5,448 bases of DNA from RGIG5579 sp045655865 (lineage in GTDB: Bacteria; Bacillota; Clostridia; Oscillospirales; SIG627): assembly GCA_045655865.1 (NCBI GenBank), contig JAZOQB010000057.1, positions 1 to 5,448 of the forward strand, read 5' to 3'. Every line of letters starts with the position of its first letter. The first letter of the stretch is position 1. Below the pieces are notes generated by a model. That model did not search any database. It saw nothing but the letters and a program-made list of their open reading frames with translations, and was not told the DNA's origin. Of the stretch, positions 1 through 5,448 are shown one piece after another. The position numbers were made by a program, and so were the translations under genes.

Positions 1-1103
1 ACAAAAACCGCAACACCCAGGGAAAAATAGAGAATTTCCCGTTGGCGGGCCGTCGCCTGCGGATCCTGTTCTACAGACGAAGAAACCGGCGGTGTCGTGG
101 TAACGGCAGGATTTTTGATCCAGTCCGGGCGGGAATCCTCCTTCAAAACCAGTACAAAGAGAAGATCCTCATACAAAAACTCCACCGTGTCACCCAGGCG
201 CTCCACTTGTTTTTTCACTGCACCGTCTTTTGTCACTCCGTAAAGGGAGAACGCCGCCGGCAAGTCAAAATCCGCAAAAAGCGAAATCGTCGTCTCTCCC
301 TGAGGCACAAAACTCCGATCTCCTTTGCTAAATTGGATTCGAAACACTCGAACCACGCTCTCTCCGAAAAGCTCCCTGGCCAAAAGCGCATCCTCTCCCC
401 CAAAAAGGTAATTGATCCGCAAGCCCTTCTCCTCTTCTTCAGAGAAAACACCCGGCTGAACACGGGCCATCGCTTTTTTATCCTGGGAAAAAACAGCGGG
501 GTTTAAAACCTTATCCCAAGTCGTTCCACAGTCCAAACACGTCTCCACTCCCGCACCCGCCTGGGAAAAGCTGGGAGATACCGTTTCCCTCATTTCCCGG
601 TTGAAATGGGGGCAGACCAGATCAAAGACAAGATCCTCCACCTCAAAGGGAACTGCCGCTCCCCGGGAATTCTGAGCGTCAAAAAAGCGCTGAGAGATGT
701 GAATGGAGATCTTACTTTGTCCGTAGGGCGCGTTGTCCTTGACGCGAAAATGAATACGAGCCAGGTGCCCTGTGGTAAACAGGTCCTGATTTTCCTCCCC
801 ATTCCGCCAACGCAGAACCACTCCCTCTTCTGTCGATTCCGGATCGGCAGCGCTGGGAAGAAGCCCCAGATCCTGCATTCCTGTTACGTCCAAAACCGCT
901 TTGTCATACTGTAGCACAGTCCGCAGTGACATCACACCCGGATTTCGGTTGAGATCCACAACGACGGAAAAGGTATGCCCTCGAACCAGACCTTCAGTCT
1001 GGGCGGAAAGACTCATTTTTCCCGTTTCCTCTGCCAAGGCGCCTACCGTAAGAACCACGGTCAAAACCAGCACCGCAAAAAGGCTGGACAGAATCTTTTT
1101 CAT
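1..1103 (-). CDS. Secreted cohesin-domain-like surface protein, C-terminus cut by the window edge
   Basis: The reading frame is open from ATG at 1103 to the left edge (367 codons plus 2 nt, no stop), so the end is missing. Residues 1-24 form a signal peptide: MKK, a hydrophobic core, and an A-L-A cleavage site before E25-E26. Residues about 30-163 look like a cohesin-type beta-sandwich: VRGHTFSVVVDL, then NRNPGVMSL, QYDKAVLDV, a GVVLRW strand and GHLARIHFRVKDNAPYG. Residues 164-193 carry a degenerate C-x-H...C-x-x-C-G element (C164, H166, C189, C192). Residues about 249-326 resemble a beta domain common in clostridial surface proteins (VFRIQFSKGDRSFVPQG, SLYGVTKDGAVKKQ, TVEFLYEDLLFVLVL). A Thr/Pro/Ser-rich linker (about 333-344) leads to a hydrophobic stretch from I357, probably a membrane anchor. 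No dockerin or enzyme domain is visible. Its start overlaps the stop of the upstream WYL gene. It is probably a cell-surface protein; the cohesin call rests on pattern recognition only. Confidence 0.8.
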   Translation of the reverse strand, partial: MKKILSSLFAVLVLTVVLTVGALAEETGKMSLSAQTEGLVRGHTFSVVVDLNRNPGVMSLRTVLQYDKAVLDVTGMQDLGLLPSAADPESTEEGVVLRWRNGEENQDLFTTGHLARIHFRVKDNAPYGQSKISIHISQRFFDAQNSRGAAVPFEVEDLVFDLVCPHFNREMRETVSPSFSQAGAGVETCLDCGTTWDKVLNPAVFSQDKKAMARVQPGVFSEEEEKGLRINYLFGGEDALLARELFGESVVRVFRIQFSKGDRSFVPQGETTISLFADFDLPAAFSLYGVTKDGAVKKQVERLGDTVEFLYEDLLFVLVLKEDSRPDWIKNPAVTTTPPVSSSVEQDPQATARQREILYFSLGVAVF

Positions 1104-2101
1104 GAAAGTTCCTCCGTTTTTTCATAACCGGATAAAATACAAGACAGCCATGCGCAAAATTCCTGCTTTGCAGACTCCGGCGCCAAGATCCGCACCCGCT
1201 CTCCGAAGCCGGCAAGCCAGGCGTAAAACATGGGACTTACAAAAATGGGCAAAGTGGTGATAAAGCCCTTCTGGCTTTTTTGAATCGCAAGATGCTCCCC
1301 AAAGCGGTCGTAAAAAACTCCCGCCAGGCTCGGGTCACACCAGAGCGTCACCCTCTCTTCCCGACCGGAAAACATACCGAACATCTTTTTTCCGTATAAA
1401 GCCGGGTCAAAATCCCGGAAGCTTTCAGCGCCTTCCCGCTTTTCTTCCAAACGTGTCACAGAATTCATTTTATCGACTCTAAAATGCCGCCGCTCTCCGC
1501 TTTCCTCTTCTACGCAAAGCAAGTAATAGCTTTCATCGTTCCAGATAAGGAAAAAGGGAGATACGGTATAAAACTCTCCATCCCGGCGGTATTCCTTCTT
1601 TCCGTCGATGTCCCAGTCAAAATACCGGAAGCGAATTTTATTTTTCTTCTCCAGTGCTTCCCCAATGGCGTCCACATTCCGGTAAATGCTATCGTTCATG
1701 GTTTTGATTCGGTTGGAAACAAACACGTTGTGAGAAAGCGTCTTGGCCTCATGCCGGGAGGCCAAAGACTCTAATTTTTCAATAAGCTCTTCGCTCTTTT
1801 TTTTGGTCAGAAAACGGGAAGACTGAACCGCATCCACCAAAAGCCGAACCTCGGGAAGCTCAAAGTGCCTGGATCCAATGAAATATCCCACGGTGTTGCC
1901 GTAGGTCTTGATGATATCCAGCCCAAAATCCCGCAATTCCTCCAGATCCGCGTAAATACTCTTTCGCTCCGACAATATGCCCTGCGCCTCCAGCGCCCGG
2001 ATCATCTGAGCTACCGTCATGGGATGATTTTCATCCGTCTCCCGCAAAAGAAGCTGAGCCAAGATCAGTATTTTTCTTTTTTGCCGCGAACTTCTTGCCA
2101 T
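1100..2101 (-). CDS. WYL-domain transcriptional regulator with N-terminal winged helix-turn-helix
   Basis: A 333-residue cytoplasmic DNA-binding regulator of the YafY/PafC-like class, at that family's usual length. Residues about 8-65 are a winged helix-turn-helix; LSERKSIYADLEELRDFGLDI (from residue 43) matches the recognition helix and wing of HTH_11/DeoR-like domains. Residues about 140-220 are the WYL domain: KIRFRYFDWD, VSPFFLIWNDESYYLLCV and RRHFRVDKM are its core strands. The signature W-Y-L is Y192-Y193-L194 here. Residues about 248-327 form the C-terminal WCX region (RVTLWCDPSLAGVFYDRFG, then TTLPIF, WLAGFGERVRILAPES). The start is supported by AAAGGAGG at 2116-2109, 7 nt from the ATG. 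The stop overlaps the next gene's start by 4 nt. WYL domains bind small ligands or nucleic acid and can activate or repress; the ligand and targets here are unknown. Autoregulation and control of the downstream surface protein are inferences. Confidence 0.92.
   Translation of the reverse strand: MARSSRQKRKILILAQLLLRETDENHPMTVAQMIRALEAQGILSERKSIYADLEELRDFGLDIIKTYGNTVGYFIGSRHFELPEVRLLVDAVQSSRFLTKKKSEELIEKLESLASRHEAKTLSHNVFVSNRIKTMNDSIYRNVDAIGEALEKKNKIRFRYFDWDIDGKKEYRRDGEFYTVSPFFLIWNDESYYLLCVEEESGERRHFRVDKMNSVTRLEEKREGAESFRDFDPALYGKKMFGMFSGREERVTLWCDPSLAGVFYDRFGEHLAIQKSQKGFITTLPIFVSPMFYAWLAGFGERVRILAPESAKQEFCAWLSCILSGYEKTEELS
1109..1115 (-). promoter_or_regulatory. Ribosome binding site of the cohesin-like gene, inside the WYL gene
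   Basis: On the minus strand GGAGGAA lies here, with 7 nt between GGAGG and the ATG at 1103. It sits within the last codons of the WYL regulator (Thr-Glu-Glu). A strong site inside the upstream gene fixes the ATG at 1103 as the start and supports translational coupling of the two genes. Confidence 0.85.
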
Positions 2102-2121
2102 CTCCTCGCCTCCTTTTGTTC

Positions 2122-2150
2122 ATAGTACCATAAATCGGACAGCTACACAA
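2122..2150 (-). promoter_or_regulatory. Candidate promoter for the WYL/cohesin unit (proximal)
   Basis: On the minus strand, TTGTGT (2150-2145) and TACTAT (2127-2122) are separated by 17 nt. The -10 is reasonable but the -35 is weak. The start point would fall near 2115, on top of the ribosome site at 2116-2109, leaving a leader of about 14 nt. That tight fit lowers confidence. Confidence 0.35.
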
Positions 2151-2165
2151 GAGGTTCTTTCTGGA

Positions 2166-2183
2166 ATTTCATCATTTCATTTC
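2166..2183. repeat. Short direct repeats ATTTCAT just upstream of the ygiQ -35 box
   Basis: ATTTCAT occurs at 2166-2172 and 2174-2180, followed by a partial ATTTC at 2179-2183 that abuts the -35 box at 2184. The position suits an activator or repressor site for one or both divergent units. It could equally be chance in an AT-rich intergenic region. Confidence 0.35.
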
Positions 2184-2212
2184 TTGACACACCCTTTCCC
2201 CGTAGCTATAAT
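2184..2212 (+). promoter_or_regulatory. Consensus sigma-A promoter of the ygiQ-family gene
   Basis: TTGACA at 2184-2189 and TATAAT at 2207-2212 are both perfect matches to the vegetative sigma-factor consensus, with the optimal 17-nt spacer. The predicted start is near 2219, giving a leader of about 106 nt before the ATG at 2326. No other plus-strand promoter this good was noticed in the window. Confidence 0.85.
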
Positions 2213-2236
2213 AAAATTGGTGTTATGCACAAACAA
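2208..2236 (-). promoter_or_regulatory. Candidate promoter for the WYL/cohesin unit (distal, overlapping the ygiQ promoter)
   Basis: On the minus strand TTGTTT (2236-2231) and TATTAT (2213-2208) are 17 nt apart. The -10 matches consensus at 5 of 6 bases and the -35 at 3 of 6. It overlaps the -10 box of the opposite-strand promoter, so RNA polymerase could not occupy both at once. The leader would be about 100 nt. AT-rich DNA produces such matches by chance, so this is tentative. Confidence 0.3.
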
Positions 2237-2279
2237 AAAATGAAAAAAACGCAAGAAAAACGAGAAAATATATGGAAAG

Positions 2280-2311
2280 GATCGGCATCCGAACCAACCG
2301 GCGCCAAGATC
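2280..2311 (+). other. Possible stem-loop in the ygiQ leader RNA
   Basis: GATC (2280-2283) can pair with GATC (2308-2311), GGC (2284-2286) with GCC (2303-2305), and CCG (2289-2291) with CGG (2299-2301). The loop is 7 nt (2292-2298) and there are small internal bulges. An SD-like AAAGG (2276-2280) lies on its 5' side and the ATG lies 14 nt beyond its 3' side. It matches no riboswitch class I know. Stability was not computed. Confidence 0.35.
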
Positions 2312-2325
2312 TGGATTGAAAATCA

Positions 2326-4257
2326 ATGGACTTTTTGCCAATATCAAAAGAAGACATGCGCCTGAAAGGCTGGAGTCAGTGCGACTTTGTATACGTCATC
2401 GGAGACGCCTACGTAGATCATCCCTCCTTCGGTCACGCCATTATCAGCCGGGTTCTGGAAAAGGCCGGCTATAAAGTCGGGATCATTTCTCAGCCGGACT
2501 GGAAAAATCCTCAGTCTATCACAAAGCTTGGAAAACCGCGCCTTGGTTTTTTGGTCTCCGGCGGAAACATGGACTCCATGGTCAATCACTACTCCGTCAC
2601 GGGGCACCGCCGAAAAACGGACGCTTTCGCCCCCGGCGGTGTCATGGGAAAACGCCCGGACTGGGCTACGGTCGTGTACTGCAACTTGATTCGGCAAGTA
2701 TATAAAAACGTGCCCATCTTGATCGGAGGGATCGAAGCGAGTCTTCGTCGACTTGCCCATTACGACTATTGGTCGGATCGGGTGAAACGCTCCATTCTTT
2801 TAGACAGTCAAGCAGACCTTTTGATGTACGGCATGGGAGAGCGAAGCGTTGTGGAGATCGCCGACGCTTTAAACTCCGGCCTGGAGATCCAATATCTTAC
2901 CTACATTGACGGAACGGTTTTTCGAACCCAGACTCTGGACGAAAGTCTTCCCACGATCACGCTCCCATCCTACTCGGCTCTGCAACGGGATCGAAAAAAG
3001 TATGCCGAAAGCTTTCGTGTGCAATACGCAAATTGCGACCCCTTCACCGCAAAGCGCCTGGTAGAACCCTATGAAAAGGAATACGTAGTCCAAAATCCCC
3101 CTCAAAAGCCTCTGTCCACAGAAGAGATGGACGCTGTATACGATCTGCCCTATTGCAGAAGATACCACCCAAGTTATGAAGCACAGGGGGGCGTTCCGGC
3201 CATTGAAGAAGTAAAATTCAGCCTGGTTAGCTGTCGCGGCTGCTTTGGTGCCTGCTCGTTCTGTGCCTTAACGTTCCATCAGGGACGCATCGTTCAAACC
3301 CGCAGTCACGATTCCATTCTGCGGGAAGCCGGGATCATCACCCAACAGGAAGATTTTAAAGGCTACATCCACGACGTGGGAGGCCCCACCGCCAATTTCC
3401 GATCCCCAGCCTGCAAAAAGCAATTAAAAAGCGGTGCCTGTCAAAACCGTCAGTGCCTCTATCCTACTCCTTGTAAAAACATGCTGGTAGACCATAGCGA
3501 TTACGTTTCTCTTTTGCGAAAACTCCGGGCACTGCCGGGGGTAAAAAAAGTCTTTGTCCGCAGCGGAATTCGCTTTGACTATCTCTTAGCGGACAAAAAG
3601 GATACCTTCTTTCAAGAATTGGTCCAGCACCACATCTCCGGACAACTGAAAGTTGCTCCGGAACATGTCTCCGACGTCGTTCTCTCTCGCATGGGAAAAC
3701 CCAAAAACGCGGTGTTCCAGCGCTTTGTTGCAAAATACCGCGCCTTGAATCAGAAATATGGAAAAAATCAATTCTTGGTGCCATATCTCATGTCCAGTCA
3801 TCCCGGATGTGGATTGCGGGAAGCGGTGGAGCTGGCAGAGTACATTCGTGATATGGGCTACAACCCGGAGCAGGTACAGGATTTTTATCCAACCCCATCC
3901 ACCCTATCTGCCGTCATGTACTACACCGGTCTGGATCCCCGCACCATGGAGAGAGTCTACGTTCCCACAGACCCTCATGAAAAAGCCCTGCAGCGAGCGT
4001 TGATCCAGTATCGCAACCCCAAAAATTACTACCTTGTGAGAGAGGCGCTACAAAAGGCAGGTCGGGAAGATCTGATCGGCCATGGTAAAAAATGCCTGAT
4101 CCGGCCTTTTCCTCCCAATGCAAAATGGCGCCCGGATGTGCTGCCAAGTCCTTCAAAAAAACCGTCGGCGGGGCCAAAGAGGGCAAAAAAACGCTCAGCA
4201 GAGCAAAAGCCATCAAAAAAGAAAACGGCAAAGCCAAAAAGAAATCATTTTACGTAA
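2326..4257 (+). CDS. ygiQ: YgiQ-family (UPF0313) radical SAM protein
   Basis: A complete 643-residue cytoplasmic iron-sulfur protein of the YgiQ family; its substrate and reaction are not established to my knowledge. The N-terminal region (about 1-290) holds the family blocks DFLPISKEDM, GDAYVDHPSFGHAI (26-39), SGGNMDSMVNHYS, GGIEASLRRLAHYDYWSD (134-151) and YGMGERSVVEIA. The radical SAM domain (about 295-540) has the cluster motif C306-x3-C310-x2-C313. It continues with HDVGGPTANF, VRSGIRFDYL, LKVAPEHVSD, PYLMSSHPGC and QVQDFYPTPSTLSAVMYYTG. Residues about 540-600 match the family C-terminal domain (DUF3362-like), and 605-640 are a Lys/Pro/Ala-rich tail. A second cysteine set (C363, C372, C377, C383) lies within the radical SAM half. 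I chose ATG 2326 because an in-frame stop lies at 2317-2319 and FLPxSxE(D/E)M is a conserved N-terminal block. No clear Shine-Dalgarno site precedes it. It is a single-gene unit between its own promoter and terminator. Confidence 0.95.
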   Translation: MDFLPISKEDMRLKGWSQCDFVYVIGDAYVDHPSFGHAIISRVLEKAGYKVGIISQPDWKNPQSITKLGKPRLGFLVSGGNMDSMVNHYSVTGHRRKTDAFAPGGVMGKRPDWATVVYCNLIRQVYKNVPILIGGIEASLRRLAHYDYWSDRVKRSILLDSQADLLMYGMGERSVVEIADALNSGLEIQYLTYIDGTVFRTQTLDESLPTITLPSYSALQRDRKKYAESFRVQYANCDPFTAKRLVEPYEKEYVVQNPPQKPLSTEEMDAVYDLPYCRRYHPSYEAQGGVPAIEEVKFSLVSCRGCFGACSFCALTFHQGRIVQTRSHDSILREAGIITQQEDFKGYIHDVGGPTANFRSPACKKQLKSGACQNRQCLYPTPCKNMLVDHSDYVSLLRKLRALPGVKKVFVRSGIRFDYLLADKKDTFFQELVQHHISGQLKVAPEHVSDVVLSRMGKPKNAVFQRFVAKYRALNQKYGKNQFLVPYLMSSHPGCGLREAVELAEYIRDMGYNPEQVQDFYPTPSTLSAVMYYTGLDPRTMERVYVPTDPHEKALQRALIQYRNPKNYYLVREALQKAGREDLIGHGKKCLIRPFPPNAKWRPDVLPSPSKKPSAGPKRAKKRSAEQKPSKKKTAKPKRNHFT

Positions 4258-4296
4258 AAAAGCTCCGAAAGGTTTCCCTTTCGGAGCTTTTCTTTT
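4256..4296. terminator. Bidirectional rho-independent terminator between ygiQ and galM
   Basis: A perfect 12-bp stem (4261-4272 with 4277-4288) encloses the 4-nt loop TTTC. On the plus strand it is followed by TTTCTTTTTG; on the minus strand it is followed by a run of six T. It begins 3 nt after the ygiQ stop codon. It also lies downstream of galM on the other strand, so it can end both convergent transcripts. Confidence 0.93.
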
Positions 4297-4318
4297 TGTT
4301 TTTTCTCTCCGCTCCCCT

Positions 4319-4352
4319 TTGCCGCAAAGATCGCTTTATGCAACCGCGGCAA
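4319..4352 (-). other. Second inverted repeat downstream of galM
   Basis: TTGCCGC (4319-4325) and GCGGCAA (4346-4352) are perfect 7-bp arms, with AAAG/CTTT (4326-4329, 4333-4336) able to pair inside them. It lies 16 nt past the galM stop codon, before the main terminator. No T tract follows on either strand, so it is not a typical terminator by itself. It may act as a 3'-end stabilising hairpin, or be chance. Confidence 0.35.
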
Positions 4353-4368
4353 CTAAAATCTCAAACCG

Positions 4369-5388
4369 TTACAGGAACGTGTACGTGGTAAAGCTTCGGA
4401 ACGTCTCCCCTGCCCGAAGAATACAACTGGGCCATTGGGGGTGATGAATACAGTCCGGATAGTGCTGGGTCTCCAAACAGAAGGCGCTTCGCACGCCGTA
4501 GATCTTACCCGCCTTCCCCTTGATCTCCTTCATGGCATTGGATGTGTAAAGCTGGACGCCGGGCTGGTCTGTATCCGTAATCATGGTAATGCCGCTAAGA
4601 TCTCCCACCGTGATGGCTGCAGGGTGAGAGCTGATAATAAAATTGTTATCATAACCTCCGAAGGGCTTAACGTAAGGATCATCCCTGTCTGCATCCCGGC
4701 CAATGGCCTTTGCCCGGCGAAAATCCATGGCGGTGCCTTCTACGGAGATCACCTCGCCGGTGGGGACACAGTCGGTGTCATTGACGGTAAAGGTTTCGGC
4801 ATTGATCTGCATCTTATGCTGATTGATATTGCCGCACCCTGCGCCGTTGAGATTAAAATAGCTGTGACCGGTCAGATTTAAAATGGTATCTCGGTCCGTT
4901 TGTGCTTCATATCGGATCTTCAAGCTGTTGCCTTCCCAGCCCACGGTCACATTTACCGCAAGATTTCCGGGATAGCCTTCCTCTCCATCGAAAGACACGC
5001 GGGAAAACACCACCGCCTCCCCCTCTTGTCGGCTTTCCCAAAGATAGCCGTTAAAACCGCGCTTTCCGCCGTGGAGGTGATGGGGCCCATCATTGGCATA
5101 CAACGGATAGCTTTTTCCGTTGAGTTCAAAGCACGCCCCTTTGATTCGGTTTGCAAAGCGACCGATCGTGGCGCCAAAATAGCCGGGGCTAGAAACGTAT
5201 TCTTCCAAGGTGTCATACCCTAGCACCACGTCCACCATCTTTCCTTTTTTATCAGGAACAATGATCGATCGGATGGTCGCCCCGTAGTCCAGCACTTCTG
5301 CCTCAAGGCCGTTTTCATTGGTCAGCGTCCAGCAAAACACCGGAGTACCGTCGCTGAAATTTCCAAAAATACGTTTTGAAATAGCCAT
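4369..5388 (-). CDS. galM: Aldose 1-epimerase (mutarotase)
   Basis: Cytoplasmic enzyme that interconverts alpha and beta anomers of aldoses such as galactose and glucose, feeding the Leloir pathway. From ATG 5388 it has 339 residues, normal for the family. Visible motifs are FGNFSDG, NENGLEAEVLDYGATIRSIIVPD, DVVLGYDTLEEY, GATIGRFANRI (with R77), NDGPHHLHGG (H106), LTGHSYFNLNG (H175, probable general acid), GEVISVEGTAMDFR, GGYDNNFII (D247, substrate contact) and FCLETQHYPD (E306, probable general base). All expected catalytic residues are present. The same frame also has ATGs at 5394 and 5430. I prefer 5388 because MAISKRIFG aligns with typical GalM N-termini and GAGAGGG lies just upstream, but the ATG at 5430 (353 residues, weak AAGG site) is not excluded. 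No adjacent galactose genes are in the window. The gene converges on ygiQ. Confidence 0.95.
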   Translation of the reverse strand: MAISKRIFGNFSDGTPVFCWTLTNENGLEAEVLDYGATIRSIIVPDKKGKMVDVVLGYDTLEEYVSSPGYFGATIGRFANRIKGACFELNGKSYPLYANDGPHHLHGGKRGFNGYLWESRQEGEAVVFSRVSFDGEEGYPGNLAVNVTVGWEGNSLKIRYEAQTDRDTILNLTGHSYFNLNGAGCGNINQHKMQINAETFTVNDTDCVPTGEVISVEGTAMDFRRAKAIGRDADRDDPYVKPFGGYDNNFIISSHPAAITVGDLSGITMITDTDQPGVQLYTSNAMKEIKGKAGKIYGVRSAFCLETQHYPDCIHHPQWPSCILRAGETFRSFTTYTFL

Positions 5389-5448
5389 ACGCATTTTCCC
5401 TCTCTCTATTGCCCGGATCGGCTTACTCATCCGCTTTGCCTTACATAC

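Noticed and set aside
42..506. Plus-strand open frame of 154 codons
   Set aside because: It lies opposite the cohesin-like gene, is extremely rich in Arg/His/Lys as expected of an antisense shadow, has no recognisable domain or convincing ribosome site, and ends inside the other gene.
2213..2325. Riboswitch in the ygiQ leader
   Set aside because: The leader is mostly A-rich and single-stranded in its first half, with one short stem-loop. I saw no conserved core of the common riboswitch classes and no attenuator with a T tract.
2225..2365. 46-codon upstream ORF overlapping the ygiQ start as a real gene
   Set aside because: It starts only about 6 nt after the predicted transcription start, lacks a ribosome site and has no recognisable domain. 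It is kept only as a possible regulatory uORF.
4092..4391. Alternative C-termini of YgiQ by slippage at the A7 runs
   Set aside because: Both alternative frames stay open past the terminator and are also basic. The normal frame, however, ends 3 nt before a strong terminator, and no stimulatory structure follows the A runs within the gene.
4435..4881. Plus-strand open frame of 148 codons, plus another at 4900-5223
   Set aside because: Both are antisense to galM, whose family motifs are unmistakable over the same bases. They show no domain of their own.
1..5448. Mobile element, CRISPR array, defence island or phage genes
   Set aside because: I found no transposase, integrase, long terminal inverted repeats or regularly spaced repeats. 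WYL regulators can accompany defence systems, but no effector is visible here.

Overview
The window looks like a stretch of chromosome from a Gram-positive anaerobe of the Clostridia (Bacillota). This is inferred from four things: strong AGGAGG-type ribosome sites, a near-perfect sigma-A promoter, a secreted cohesin-like protein with a WYL regulator beside it, and a clostridial-looking YgiQ radical SAM protein. Base composition is moderate, near 50 % GC by eye. I cannot name genus or species.

Layout. Positions 1-2101 (minus strand) hold a two-gene unit. A WYL-domain transcriptional regulator (1100-2101) is read first. Its stop codon overlaps by 4 nt (ATGA) the start of a secreted cohesin-like surface protein (1-1103), whose C-terminus runs off the left edge. 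Positions 2102-2325 are a divergent intergenic region with a consensus promoter for the plus strand, weaker minus-strand candidates and short repeats. Positions 2326-4257 (plus strand) encode a complete YgiQ-family (UPF0313) radical SAM protein with a lysine-rich tail. A perfect 12-bp hairpin flanked by A and T tracts (about 4256-4296) can terminate transcription from both sides. Positions 4369 to about 5388 (minus strand) encode aldose 1-epimerase (GalM), convergent with ygiQ.

How the genes relate. GalM interconverts sugar anomers, probably of galactose or glucose. YgiQ is a widely conserved radical SAM protein of unknown reaction. I see no functional link between these two; they only share a terminator. 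The regulator and the cohesin-like protein are very probably co-expressed and translationally coupled, so the regulator may control a surface or carbohydrate-related function. I see no transposon, CRISPR array, tRNA, rRNA or phage gene. The least ordinary part is the WYL regulator/cohesin-protein pair and the intergenic region that starts it.
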